IMG/VR virus record: IMGVR_UViG_3300027974_001900
Coordinates: 1 to 64,000 of that record
Reading direction: 5' to 3' (one strand)
Origin: a virus
DNA length: 64,000 nt
Below are positions 1 through 7,864 of the stretch, piece after piece. The position numbers were made by a program, and so were the translations under genes. Within the stretch, counting starts at the first letter, position 1, and every line of letters begins with the position of its first letter. The notes under the pieces are model-generated. The model had not been told where the DNA came from. It ran no database searches and saw nothing but the letters and a program-made list of their open reading frames with translations.

Positions 1-1002
1 CTCCATTTCAAAATCATAAGGCGTATAAGTAAAGACAACTTTGATATTTTCTTTGTTTAATTCTGTTTTAATCCAGTTTGTAAATTTAAGCTCTGATTCA
101 AAGTTTATTAGCTGATCATTATATCTAACCGCCCAAGCACCTAATTTTGTTAAGATATCTACCTTATTCATAATAATAGAAGTAACTCCGTTCATTCTTG
201 CCGATCTTAACACAAGGCTCCAATCAAGCCAATTGACCTTTCTTTTTCTGTAGATAGTTACACCATATTCTTGTCCTTCTTCTACTATTCTTTCGAAGAT
301 TTCACCTTTTGGCTGAAAGTCTTTTTTACCATCATAAGTATCATAAGCCTTAATGACACCGTAAACATTTCGTAATTGTTTATAGTTAAATCCATTGAGA
401 AGAACAGAACCAACACTACAATGGCTTGATGTTACATAAGGATAGTCTCCCCAATCAATATCAAGGCCAAAAGCTTGTGCTCCCTCTGCTAATACAGCAA
501 AAGAACTATTATTTTGACTATAGAACTCCTCGTACATATCAATCAGATACGGTTTTAAAGCTTCTACACTTTCTGCGCGAATACCAATTCTTGAATATTT
601 ATCTTTATAACAAGGACCGTTACCTGTTTTTGTTGTACCAATATCCGTGTCTTTACCGTCTTCTTCTATGTGAGACGACTGAACTATGTGAGCATTTTTT
701 GCAACATAAACAAGACCTTCCGTATCAATTCCGTTTTCTTTTAGATAGGAAAGTTCTTTAAAGAAGTTATTTATATCTACAACACAACCTGGTCCTACAA
801 TTGACTTAACTCCAAAGAAAACGCCAGAAGGGATAAGATGTGTAGCCATCTTTTTACCTTCATGGTAAATCGTATGACCCGCATTTCCTCCACCATTAAA
901 TCTAATAACGTGAGTATATAATCCGTTTTTTAATAAACTATGACAAATTTTTCCTTTACCTTCATCTCCATAAGATAAACCCAAAACAACATCTAACTTC
1001 AT
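1..1002 (-). CDS. purA: Adenylosuccinate synthetase (PurA-type), C-terminus outside window
   Basis: Family reaction: IMP + aspartate + GTP to adenylosuccinate. The 334 codons read to the left edge, so about 100 residues are missing against the usual 430. Visible PurA marks are GDEGKGK (residues 12-18, with catalytic Asp13), NAGHT (catalytic His43), HLIPSG, GTTKTGNGP, EGAQ, LDIDWGDYPYVTSS and a guanine-recognition NKVD. Two conserved regions depart from PurA: the segment after KAY lacks VGxGPFPTE, and the aspartate loop reads TIYRKRKVNWLD instead of TTGRRRRTGWLD. Asp13 is kept, whereas phage PurZ (aminoadenine synthesis) is reported to have Ser there, so PurA activity is the better call; a PurZ0-like activity on dGMP is not excluded. 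The SD GGAG sits 4 nt before ATG, 9 nt after the GMP reductase stop. Confidence 0.85.
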   Translation of the reverse strand, partial: MKLDVVLGLSYGDEGKGKICHSLLKNGLYTHVIRFNGGGNAGHTIYHEGKKMATHLIPSGVFFGVKSIVGPGCVVDINNFFKELSYLKENGIDTEGLVYVAKNAHIVQSSHIEEDGKDTDIGTTKTGNGPCYKDKYSRIGIRAESVEALKPYLIDMYEEFYSQNNSSFAVLAEGAQAFGLDIDWGDYPYVTSSHCSVGSVLLNGFNYKQLRNVYGVIKAYDTYDGKKDFQPKGEIFERIVEEGQEYGVTIYRKRKVNWLDWSLVLRSARMNGVTSIIMNKVDILTKLGAWAVRYNDQLINFESELKFTNWIKTELNKENIKVVFTYTPYDFEME

Positions 1003-1011
1003 GCTTCTCCT

Positions 1012-1977
1012 TTAAATAAATTCTTTCTTTGCCACTAAAGCGAACTTTGGTAATTTATCACAACCAGCATAAGAAAGTCCACTCTTAATACCGCGAAGAA
1101 TTACGTCTACTGTTTCTGAAAGTGATTGTTCTTTCAGAGGAACAAGGATCTCTTTTCCCTCTGAAACAGAAACCCATCCTCTCCAATCTTTTTGAGCACT
1201 AGCTGATGCCATTCCTCTAAACTTTTTATAATGCGCATTATTGTGATTAATGATTTCACCTGGTGATTCTTTGTGACCTGAAAGCATAGAGCCTAACATA
1301 ACCATGTCAGCTCCACAGGCTAGAGCCTTAACAATATCTCCACTATCTCTGAACCCTCCGTCAGCAACCAAAATTGCATCTCTATCAGTTTTAGCACAAC
1401 GAATTACAGATTCTAATGTTGGCAGACCAAACCCTGTTTTATTTCTTGTTTCACACACGGTTCCACCAGAAACACCAACACGAATCAAATCTGCACCAGC
1501 ATCTGCCAAAAAATTAAAACCATTTAGGTCGGCAACATTACCAGCCATAATCAGTAAATTTTTGTCTTTGCGTTTTAGTAGTTTTATTGTTTCAGCTACA
1601 TTTAGATGAAATCCGTGTGCAACATCAATACAAAACAACCTACATCCAGCTTCGTATAACGCTTCAAATCTATCATAGTAATCCCCTGCTGCACCAACTG
1701 CACAAAAGATTCCAGTTTTATCTTGTACTTTTAGATACTCTCTTACTTGATCATTTATTGACATGTATCTGTGAAGAACTGCAGAGCTGCCAGATTGTCT
1801 CATAATATCAGCAACCTCTGCAGAAACAACAGTATCCATACAAGATGCTATAATAGGGGTTTTAATAGCAGCTTTTTCCAAGACTCTTGGAGTTAAGTCA
1901 ATAGAATGTCTTGTATTGATTTCACTATAACCAGGGACTAAATAAAGGTCATCAAAATTAACTACTTTTTTTTTCAT
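1012..1977 (-). CDS. guaC: GMP reductase (IMPDH/GMPR family, no CBS domains)
   Basis: Family role: NADPH-dependent deamination of GMP to IMP. The 321 residues form one TIM-barrel without the CBS pair of most IMP dehydrogenases, close to the 345 of GMP reductase. The catalytic loop is GGTVCETR with Cys175. Features that favour GMPR over IMPDH are Thr177 at the position of E. coli GMPR Thr188, Glu274 in the SEGK segment matching Glu289, and MLSGHKESPGE, where GMPR has GHxES and IMPDH has GTxEAPG. The usual GPGS before the Cys is replaced by VSGG, which is unusual. The start overlaps the GroES-like stop region and purA follows 9 nt later, so the two enzymes are probably co-translated. Together they would turn GMP into adenylosuccinate. 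A compact IMPDH is the alternative. Confidence 0.82.
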   Translation of the reverse strand: MKKKVVNFDDLYLVPGYSEINTRHSIDLTPRVLEKAAIKTPIIASCMDTVVSAEVADIMRQSGSSAVLHRYMSINDQVREYLKVQDKTGIFCAVGAAGDYYDRFEALYEAGCRLFCIDVAHGFHLNVAETIKLLKRKDKNLLIMAGNVADLNGFNFLADAGADLIRVGVSGGTVCETRNKTGFGLPTLESVIRCAKTDRDAILVADGGFRDSGDIVKALACGADMVMLGSMLSGHKESPGEIINHNNAHYKKFRGMASASAQKDWRGWVSVSEGKEILVPLKEQSLSETVDVILRGIKSGLSYAGCDKLPKFALVAKKEFI

Positions 1978-2237
1978 TATTCCTCGTGAATTTGGCCGAT
2001 TACTGCCGTTGATGGACAGATTTTAAACTTGTTCTTCTTGTATTCAAACTCTTGAATCATTGTAGAAATGACGATTACAGTATCGCCACTTACATATGTC
2101 TTTGTCTTCGGATCACTTGCAAGAACTTTTACAGCGGTTAAATCTCCACTTGTTTTTGCCCAAGCAAAGTTGCCATTAACTTCTTCTTCTTGCAATGTTT
2201 TAATATAAATGTATCCTTCTGCTGGTGTAAACTCCAT
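1977..2237 (-). CDS. GroES/gp31-like co-chaperonin
   Basis: The 86-residue protein fits the fold pattern of GroES-type co-chaperonins. It has an N-terminal strand (GYIYIKTL), a short central loop where the mobile loop would be, then VLASDP, a GDTVIVI strand and a C-terminal STAVIGQI. The last pair aligns with GDIVIF and SDILAIV of GroES. T4 uses gp31 in place of GroES so that the host chaperonin can fold the large capsid protein gp23; this phage's gp23 is larger still (628 aa), so the same role is plausible. The gene overlaps the upstream 80-aa gene by one base (TAATG) and is transcribed with the purine genes from the early promoter at 2526-2554. The assignment rests on pattern and length, not on a search. 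Confidence 0.6.
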   Translation of the reverse strand: MEFTPAEGYIYIKTLQEEEVNGNFAWAKTSGDLTAVKVLASDPKTKTYVSGDTVIVISTMIQEFEYKKNKFKICPSTAVIGQIHEE

Positions 2238-2479
2238 TAGTCCTCCTCTGACGGCATCATGTCAAACATTTCATTTAGTGAATCAATATCTGTCTTATCT
2301 TTACGAAGACGATAGGCTTTAAGTGCAGTCTTAATCTCTTCCTTGGTAAGCCACTTATTCTCCAAGTAAGATTTACGCAATTCTGCTTTCTGCTCTTTGT
2401 ACGGCTTCATTGCATCATCAAGTGCAGCGACAGACATAACATAATCAACAATCCGTTCTTCTTTTGATTTCTCGCTCAT
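2237..2479 (-). CDS. Hypothetical 80-aa charged helical protein
   Basis: I do not recognise this protein. It is 80 residues, rich in Lys and Glu, predicted mostly helical, with an acidic tail (MPSEED). A longer reading that starts 16 codons upstream is possible, but the ATG at 2479 follows a good ribosome-binding site (GAGAGGAA) and the longer version would begin inside the terminator/promoter element, so the shorter start is chosen. It is the first gene of the early operon ending in GMP reductase and purA, and is coupled to the GroES-like gene by a one-base stop/start overlap. Confidence 0.7.
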   Translation of the reverse strand: MSEKSKEERIVDYVMSVAALDDAMKPYKEQKAELRKSYLENKWLTKEEIKTALKAYRLRKDKTDIDSLNEMFDMMPSEED

Positions 2480-2499
2480 TTTTTCCTCTCTGCCCCGTA

Positions 2500-2535
2500 A
2501 ATAAGAAGGGCTACAACGTTGAGACATTGTAGCCC
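2500..2535 (-). terminator. Intrinsic terminator of the 76-aa gene, interlaced with an early promoter
   Basis: A perfect 9-bp stem (GGGCTACAA / TTGTAGCCC, 2508-2516 and 2527-2535) with a 10-nt loop is followed on the minus strand by CTTCTTATTT. It lies just after the 76-aa gene ending at 2561. Its upstream arm contains the -10 hexamer of the next promoter. Confidence 0.75.
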
Positions 2536-2554
2536 GGTAGGTTTAACTTGTCAA
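2526..2554 (-). promoter_or_regulatory. Sigma-70-type early promoter of the purine/GroES operon
   Basis: TTGACA (2549-2554), a 17-nt spacer and TACAAT (2526-2531) on the minus strand, 47 nt before the ATG at 2479. A transcript starting here would begin in the hairpin loop and carry only the second arm, so it would not be terminated by the overlapping hairpin. Confidence 0.75.
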
Positions 2555-2560
2555 CCTGGT

Positions 2561-2791
2561 TTATTGACTGTCGTTAAGATGAAATACTTTTTTTTCTAAT
2601 CTATCAATTCTTTTTTCTAGTTTATCAACTTCTTCAAACTTAGTAAGGAGCCTTTCAAGGATAACCTTTATAGATGAAATTTCTGTCTGCAGATTAACCT
2701 TGATAGATGAAATATCTGAATGTAGCTTCCAACTTGTTCCGACGAGGGTTATTAGGAATGCCGCTACGGCTACAATATCGCTAATACTCAT
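2561..2791 (-). CDS. Small membrane-anchored coiled-coil protein (holin-like candidate)
   Basis: The 76 residues hold one N-terminal transmembrane segment (about 3-21, VAVAAFLITLVGTSW) and then a heptad-rich coiled coil to the end. The coiled coil has a duplicated ISSIKV element and a charged stretch KLEKRIDRLEKKV. One transmembrane helix followed by a coiled coil is seen in several phage lysis or membrane-remodelling proteins, but no holin family is recognised. The SD is strong (AAGGAAGGAG) and a late-type element lies 22 nt upstream, ending on the nrdJ stop codon. It is flanked by early operons on both sides and has its own terminator, so it looks like a single-gene late unit. A lysis role is inference. 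Confidence 0.65.
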   Translation of the reverse strand: MSISDIVAVAAFLITLVGTSWKLHSDISSIKVNLQTEISSIKVILERLLTKFEEVDKLEKRIDRLEKKVFHLNDSQ

Positions 2792-2813
2792 TTATAGACT
2801 CCTTCCTTTACAC

Positions 2814-2823
2814 AATAAATAGT
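2814..2823 (-). promoter_or_regulatory. Late-promoter-like element ACTATTTATT
   Basis: Exact copy of the decamer, 22 nt before the ATG of the 76-aa membrane protein. It touches the nrdJ stop codon. Confidence 0.6.
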
Positions 2824-4679
2824 TATTTAATTTCGCAAGCGCCACCAGCACAAGCTAATTCTGCTTGCAGGTTGGTTTCATCATCTGTCTCAAAAATCTG
2901 AGATAAATCAACGTTTTTGAGTGATTCAAATAATCTATCAAAGGTTTCTTTATCACAATCTTCAAATGGAGCTTGCTTATAACTACCACCATCGTAAGGA
3001 AGAACACTTAGACCTGTATAAGAATCTCTATTCTCCCACATCCATTCACCAACTTCTTGCCACTCTTCTTGACGAACTGAAACCGTTGCAGAAACATTGT
3101 GAGTATTTTGACCTTTAATGTGTCCTGGTTTTACCCAGCGACCATGAATGTCCTTAACTCTTTCAAGCATTTCTAGGGCTGTTTCCGTTCGCATGGTGGC
3201 ACCTTCTGGAGCCTTCTGTGGCACAGAGATTACTGCTGTGTCATGTGGACGGAAGTATTCATCTTCAACAAGTTCAGGATGATTTTGGACAAGATATTTG
3301 TAGATTGCTTCATTCTTACCAACACGAATTCTACGAATGTAATAATCGTTATGCCAAGCATGAACACCACTAGAGGTTCCAAGGATTAAGCTTGTTGTGC
3401 CTGATGGCTTAACTGTTGTAACTCTTGCAGCCGGATTAACTCCAATTAGATTGGCAACTCTCTTATTCTCTTCAACGGCAACCTTTGCTGCTTTTTCCAT
3501 GTCTAGCTTCTGAACTTTGTTAGAAGCAATACCTGTCATTCCGATGCCTAATAGAGCTTCTTTCTCTGTTGTACGACGCCATACATCACGAAGATAATGG
3601 AAGTCAGTGTAAGATGCTTGTAGAGTACCTACAAACGCTGCTGCCTTAACTCTTGCCTCATAATCCTCTTGATCCTCTAGGTCGCTTACGTTGACCTCAC
3701 ATAAATTACAGAACTGATTACTGCGCAAAGCAATTTCTGCGCATGGATTAGTTCCCCATTCCTTATCATTAGTAAAGAAAATTCCTGGTTCACCTGCACC
3801 AGAGGACTTAATCCTCTCCCATAGATCTAAGAAGTATTCTTTCGTAACTCTATGGCGTAAAATCACAGCAGAGTTATTCGCTCTACCGCGTTGAGGTTGT
3901 GATTCCCACCAAGCACCTGACTTGGCTGAAATCATTTCATCGTCATCTGCGCTAAACAGAGCGATAAGAGCAGAACGTCTAATTCCACCTGCCAATACGG
4001 CATCTGCGATATGGCAGATAATGTCGTGAACTTCAATCGGCTGTAGTTTATCTCCATCTTCTTTAGCCTCCAGAATACCTTCTACTTTAATTAAACATTC
4101 TTTAAGAGGTTGCGGACCAGGAGCTTTACCACCGGCAGTTACAAGGCGAGCACCCTTTGGACGAATATCGCTGAAGTCAAAGATTACTTTCGATCCACCT
4201 TCAAAGTAAGACCTCATTAATGCTTTGATTGAATCTGCCCATCCTTCAATGCTATCGCCTACTAAGAAACGACGAGTTCTCTTGGAGTTTGGCTTGCGAA
4301 GCTCTGGTAGTTTCTCAACGTGATGCTTTTGAACTGAATAGCCAACGCCTGTTCCGCCAAGAAGGAGGAACATGATTTCATTAAATGCTCTTACGTCATC
4401 AACTGCTACGAATGAGCAGTTAAAGATTCTTGTTGGATTAACATCAATTGCTCTACCACCAAATTGCATTGATCTCATTGAGGGGAGAACTTTGCGATCA
4501 AATACAAACTGATATGCTGCTCTAATTTCTTGTTCTAATTGCGGATGCTTTTTAATATGCATCTCCATATTTCTTTTAACTGTATCTTCGTATTGTTCTC
4601 TTCTAAACTCATCTTTCATAAAGCGAGCATATTTCATGTGATGAGTAATATCGCTTAGAATTTTTTGTGAAACATCCAT
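2823..4679 (-). CDS. nrdJ: Adenosylcobalamin-dependent ribonucleotide reductase (class II, monomeric type)
   Basis: Reduces ribonucleotides to deoxyribonucleotides using a thiyl radical made with coenzyme B12. The 618-aa chain resembles the monomeric Lactobacillus leichmannii type (739 aa) rather than NrdA. It has NCSF with redox Cys88, NPCAEIALRS with radical Cys313 and Glu315, Cys324/Cys327 close by, the TTVKPSGTTS motif, and a C-terminal Cys610-x4-Cys615 tail (CAGGAC) for re-reduction. No metallo-cofactor subunit is needed, so oxygen is not required, but B12 must come from the host or its surroundings. A strong sigma-70-like promoter lies directly upstream and the SD is GAGG. It is the only gene of its unit; the next gene downstream has a late element. 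Family assignment is firm; substrate level (NDP or NTP) cannot be read. Confidence 0.93.
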   Translation of the reverse strand: MDVSQKILSDITHHMKYARFMKDEFRREQYEDTVKRNMEMHIKKHPQLEQEIRAAYQFVFDRKVLPSMRSMQFGGRAIDVNPTRIFNCSFVAVDDVRAFNEIMFLLLGGTGVGYSVQKHHVEKLPELRKPNSKRTRRFLVGDSIEGWADSIKALMRSYFEGGSKVIFDFSDIRPKGARLVTAGGKAPGPQPLKECLIKVEGILEAKEDGDKLQPIEVHDIICHIADAVLAGGIRRSALIALFSADDDEMISAKSGAWWESQPQRGRANNSAVILRHRVTKEYFLDLWERIKSSGAGEPGIFFTNDKEWGTNPCAEIALRSNQFCNLCEVNVSDLEDQEDYEARVKAAAFVGTLQASYTDFHYLRDVWRRTTEKEALLGIGMTGIASNKVQKLDMEKAAKVAVEENKRVANLIGVNPAARVTTVKPSGTTSLILGTSSGVHAWHNDYYIRRIRVGKNEAIYKYLVQNHPELVEDEYFRPHDTAVISVPQKAPEGATMRTETALEMLERVKDIHGRWVKPGHIKGQNTHNVSATVSVRQEEWQEVGEWMWENRDSYTGLSVLPYDGGSYKQAPFEDCDKETFDRLFESLKNVDLSQIFETDDETNLQAELACAGGACEIK

Positions 4680-4707
4680 TAAGACCTCTATTGTGTAGTG
4701 TCGGGTA

Positions 4708-4736
4708 AGTATAACAGGTTGTCAGTTGTTTGTAAA
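4708..4736 (-). promoter_or_regulatory. Sigma-70-type promoter of nrdJ
   Basis: TTTACA (4731-4736), 17-nt spacer, TATACT (4708-4713) preceded by TGT, 29 nt upstream of the nrdJ ATG. Unlike the promoters at 2526, 8176 and 10681, no terminator hairpin is interlaced here. Confidence 0.8.
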
Positions 4737-4740
4737 GTGT

Positions 4741-5505
4741 CTAGATATTTCTCAATAACTTTTTAACTTCTCTTGCTATTGATTCTTCTAGTCCACCAAG
4801 TTTAGGGTTAGGGGCTTCTTCTTCTTTTTTCTTGCCTAAATCCTTTACATCCTCAGCTTTTCTTACACCAAAACTTTTTGTTCCTACCGTTGGCTTTTGT
4901 ACCGGAGCTGTAACTCCTGTGCTGCTTGGTTTTGCTGTTGGCTCTGCAGGTTGTGCTGATTGACGAGCCTGATCTCTAGCGTTTGCAGCAGCAAGTGCTT
5001 TTGCTGCGGGATCTGCTGCCATGCCTGCACGATACTTGGCTACAAGTTTTTGCATATCTTGCTTATTACCAGCATTTAATGCCGCAACCATTGTATTGAT
5101 ATCTGTTAGTGGCATTTTCTTAATATCATTAAGATTCAATGCGCCAGATCCAGATGCTCCTAAATAAGCATTAATAGCAGCCGTAGTTTTTGGACCAAAT
5201 ATTCCAATTACATCTTTTTTATCTAAAAAACCAACTTGAGCTAATTTAGATTGTAATTTTAATACGGCAGCTTTTCTTTGTTCCGGTGTCTCAGAAGCTT
5301 GATTTATTATGTTTGCAAGACCGCCAAGATTTTTTCCAGCCGCTATGTCAGCTACTGTATCTGTTGCTGGCTTTGCTCTACCGCCAATATTTAGCGGTCC
5401 ACCAAGACTTTGTACATTACCTCTAGTATCGGCAACTGCGGCTTGCTCTTTTAATACTTTTTGTAATTCTTCTAAAATAATTTTTCTTAAAAACTCTGTG
5501 CCCAT
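4741..5505 (-). CDS. Putative capsid-internal protein with peptidoglycan-binding-like domain
   Basis: The 254-aa protein has three parts. Residues 1-22 form an amphipathic helix (LRKIILEELQKVLKEQ) ending in LKE-Q. The middle (about 85-125) matches the PG_binding_1 pattern, with LQSKLAQVGF and GIFGPKTTAAINAYL. An Ala/Pro/Lys-rich linker leads to a second short helix (ESIAREVKKLL). T4 capsid internal proteins carry a short N-terminal helix cut by the gp21 protease after (L/I)xE, and the same layout here suggests a protein packaged in the head. A late-type element 20 nt before the ATG supports a virion role. The alternative is a tail-associated wall-binding protein. It stands alone between the helicase and nrdJ. 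Confidence 0.6.
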   Translation of the reverse strand: MGTEFLRKIILEELQKVLKEQAAVADTRGNVQSLGGPLNIGGRAKPATDTVADIAAGKNLGGLANIINQASETPEQRKAAVLKLQSKLAQVGFLDKKDVIGIFGPKTTAAINAYLGASGSGALNLNDIKKMPLTDINTMVAALNAGNKQDMQKLVAKYRAGMAADPAAKALAAANARDQARQSAQPAEPTAKPSSTGVTAPVQKPTVGTKSFGVRKAEDVKDLGKKKEEEAPNPKLGGLEESIAREVKKLLRNI

Positions 5506-5525
5506 TTGAATCTCCTCAATGTACT

Positions 5526-5535
5526 AATAAATAGT
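5526..5535 (-). promoter_or_regulatory. Late-promoter-like element ACTATTTATT
   Basis: Exact decamer 20 nt before the ATG of the 254-aa peptidoglycan-binding-like protein; it lies in the short gap after the helicase gene. Confidence 0.6.
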
Positions 5536-5541
5536 CATTAA

Positions 5542-6906
5542 TTACTTTGGAGTCCTAAACTTCTCAAAAATTTCTTGCTTCTTATTTCTTGGCTTCTTAC
5601 TTTTTGTTTCTGTCACTTCCTCTTCCTTTATATCTTCTAGAACTTCCATCTTTACGACAGATGTATCCATGTAAAGTGGCATTACAATTCCGTCTGGGCC
5701 ATTACGATTCTTAGCAATAAAGATACGACCTGAATTGGTTTTCTTATCATCTACAGTTCTTGAAACTGAGAAAATAAAGTCAGCTACGAAACACTTATTG
5801 AATGCTTCTGAGATTGATTCCATCGTAACAACTTCAGCATTTAAGCCAGAGCGATTAGTCTGAGAAGCAGTCCACACAGGACAAATAAATTCCATTGCAA
5901 TTGCACGCAGCTCTTCGTAGATAGTTTCCAGCTCTGTTCTCTTTTCTTTGTAACGTACAGTTGGATTAAGCAAGTCGCCATAGTCAACAATAATCATATC
6001 TACCTTTTGACCAGATGATACAACTCTCTTTAAGTGATTCTTGATTACAGAAGTACTTGCTGATTTTGTTGGGTATTCTTTGATGATTAGCTTACCCTTG
6101 ACATTCTTAACTTCATCAAGAATATACTCTTTCTGATCCATAAGACCAGTTAGAGGAACACCAGTTAAACACGAGTCATAACGACTTGCGACAACTGTAT
6201 CGGAGAGTTCAAGAGTATAATGAACGACTTGCAAGCCAGCCTTAACTGCCATAGCTCCAAGATGAACCAAGGCCATAGACTTGCCAGCACCAGTTGGAGC
6301 AATAACAACACCAAGCTCTCCTCTTCCGAGTCCACCTTGTGTAATACCATCAACACGATTCCAGCCAGTAGAGACAGGGTTGCGTTCTTTAAGCATAAAT
6401 CTTTTTTCGAAATCGAGCTTATAGTCATAACCATAATTATTATCAGTTCCGAGTTTAAGCGCAGAAGTTACAATAACGCCAATCTCATCAAGAGTATTCG
6501 ACTTGTTCATAAGTCCAGCACTCTTGACAAGGGCTTCTTTGATTTTTTGACGACGACAGAAATCAAGAGAAGTATCCTTGATATAATCTTCGTCGTCAAT
6601 TTCTGGTGATGCTGTGATTCTCGCAAAGTAATCTCTTACTTGCTTGTTTAATGCATCGTTGTCGTCTTCCAACTCTGTCCGCAAGATTGTGGACATGATG
6701 TTGGCTGACGGATACATGTCATACTTATCTCTGTAATCAAATAGCTTCTTGCAGAAGCTTTGCAAATATTTTAACTCAAAGAAGTTTAAATCAAGAACTT
6801 CTCTTAATTGATCAGCAAACTGCCGATCTGAAAACATCAATTGTGCGAGTTTCTCTTGGAAAGATTTACCAAACTTTGAGAAGTCTAATTGATTATTGTT
6901 GCTCAT
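5542..6906 (-). CDS. 41: Replicative DNA helicase, T4 gp41/DnaB type
   Basis: Hexameric 5'-3' helicase that opens the fork ahead of the polymerase and carries the primase. The 454-aa chain has an N-terminal helical domain and a RecA-like core from about residue 178 (TGWNRVDGITQGGLGRGEL). Walker A is APTGAGKS (203-210) and Walker B lies in DMIIVDYGDLL (about 309-319); ASQTNRSG follows as in DnaB-family helicases. The C-terminal 40 residues are Lys/Glu-rich. It overlaps the RNase H gene by 14 nt and closes the operon started at the promoter near 8176. Confidence 0.93.
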   Translation of the reverse strand: MSNNNQLDFSKFGKSFQEKLAQLMFSDRQFADQLREVLDLNFFELKYLQSFCKKLFDYRDKYDMYPSANIMSTILRTELEDDNDALNKQVRDYFARITASPEIDDEDYIKDTSLDFCRRQKIKEALVKSAGLMNKSNTLDEIGVIVTSALKLGTDNNYGYDYKLDFEKRFMLKERNPVSTGWNRVDGITQGGLGRGELGVVIAPTGAGKSMALVHLGAMAVKAGLQVVHYTLELSDTVVASRYDSCLTGVPLTGLMDQKEYILDEVKNVKGKLIIKEYPTKSASTSVIKNHLKRVVSSGQKVDMIIVDYGDLLNPTVRYKEKRTELETIYEELRAIAMEFICPVWTASQTNRSGLNAEVVTMESISEAFNKCFVADFIFSVSRTVDDKKTNSGRIFIAKNRNGPDGIVMPLYMDTSVVKMEVLEDIKEEEVTETKSKKPRNKKQEIFEKFRTPK

Positions 6907-7864
6907 TCTTTACCTTCGATGTTATTGAAATCATATTTAGATCTGCGAATAATTCTGTCCAAGAGAAATTACCAGTTCCATCCTGCATCATCATCATACG
7001 AATGTTTGTTTTGTTGAACCCAACAGGATACTCATCAATGATGCCGCGAATTTTCTCTCTCACATCAATAGAAAGTGAGGGAGCATAAAGCTGCATCATA
7101 TCATAATTGTCTTTAATAAGTTTCTCTGATTCCAAAATTGATTCGTGAATCTTTAATGGCTTGGACTCATTCTTGCACGCATCGAAGATTTCTGTCAACA
7201 TCACAGATTTTTCTTCTTTAAGCTGAGGGAACTTCTTTGCCATTGTTTTTAGTCCAACACCCTTAGCACCAGGTAGGTTGTCAGAAGAATCACCAACGAC
7301 GGCTCTTGCAAGGGCAAAGTTTGTGGGGTGAATATCAAACTCATTTACTACTTTCTCCACGTCATAATATTCTTCTTTACAAGGACGATATAGCAGCGTT
7401 GTTGGATCAAGAAGCTGCAAAAAGTCCTTGTCGTTAGAGATAATTGTCTTTTTATCTGTTGGCAGTTCTCTGCACAGAACAGAAATAGCGTCATCTGCTT
7501 CGACAAAATCGAGATAGATTTGTGCAACAGGCATCTCGTTTAGATATTCAACCACTCTACCATACTGCCAATACTTATTCTTCTTCTCTTCATCTTCTGT
7601 TAGGTTGCCAAAGTTTCGATTAAGCCTAACTGGCTTGCGACCTTCTTTATAGTTGCTGTTTACTGCTCGTCTACGGATTGCAGATTTAGGACCATCCCAG
7701 CAGAAATAGATCTTATCAGGATTATTCTCCCTAATAAGTTTCTGCATTATTTTAAATGTACCCTTGATGCCTCCAGTCGGTTGTCCATTGGGTCCGAGTG
7801 AAGGGTCCATCATATACGCACGAAAGAACAGGTTTAACCCGTCAATTATTAATACATTACTCAT
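6893..7864 (-). CDS. rnh: 5'-3' exonuclease / RNase H (T4 rnh, FEN family)
   Basis: Removes RNA primers and flaps from lagging-strand fragments. The 323-aa chain begins MSNVLIIDGLNLFFRAY with metal ligand Asp8. It also has EADD (second acidic cluster), SNDKDFLQLL, and GDSSDNLPGAKGVGLKT, the helix-hairpin-helix region with two more aspartates. An upstream in-frame start (7966) would add 34 residues that overlap the preceding gene and resemble nothing; the ATG at 7864 has the site AAAGGAT and places the IDG motif at the N-terminus, as in the family. It overlaps its upstream neighbour by 8 nt and the helicase by 14 nt. Confidence 0.92.
   Translation of the reverse strand: MSNVLIIDGLNLFFRAYMMDPSLGPNGQPTGGIKGTFKIMQKLIRENNPDKIYFCWDGPKSAIRRRAVNSNYKEGRKPVRLNRNFGNLTEDEEKKNKYWQYGRVVEYLNEMPVAQIYLDFVEADDAISVLCRELPTDKKTIISNDKDFLQLLDPTTLLYRPCKEEYYDVEKVVNEFDIHPTNFALARAVVGDSSDNLPGAKGVGLKTMAKKFPQLKEEKSVMLTEIFDACKNESKPLKIHESILESEKLIKDNYDMMQLYAPSLSIDVREKIRGIIDEYPVGFNKTNIRMMMMQDGTGNFSWTELFADLNMISITSKVKNEQQ

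Noticed and set aside
1-1002. Evidence for a Z-genome (aminoadenine) pathway
   Set aside because: Catalytic Asp13 is kept, and no MazZ, DatZ or clear DpoZ companion is seen in the window; a PurA reading is simpler. The altered loop is kept as a finding.
1012-1977. IMP dehydrogenase
   Set aside because: No CBS domains, Thr177 and Glu274 present, and GHKESPGE matches GMP reductase better.
2237-2527. 96-aa version of the 80-aa protein
   Set aside because: The upstream start lies inside the terminator/promoter element and lacks a Shine-Dalgarno; the ATG at 2479 has one.
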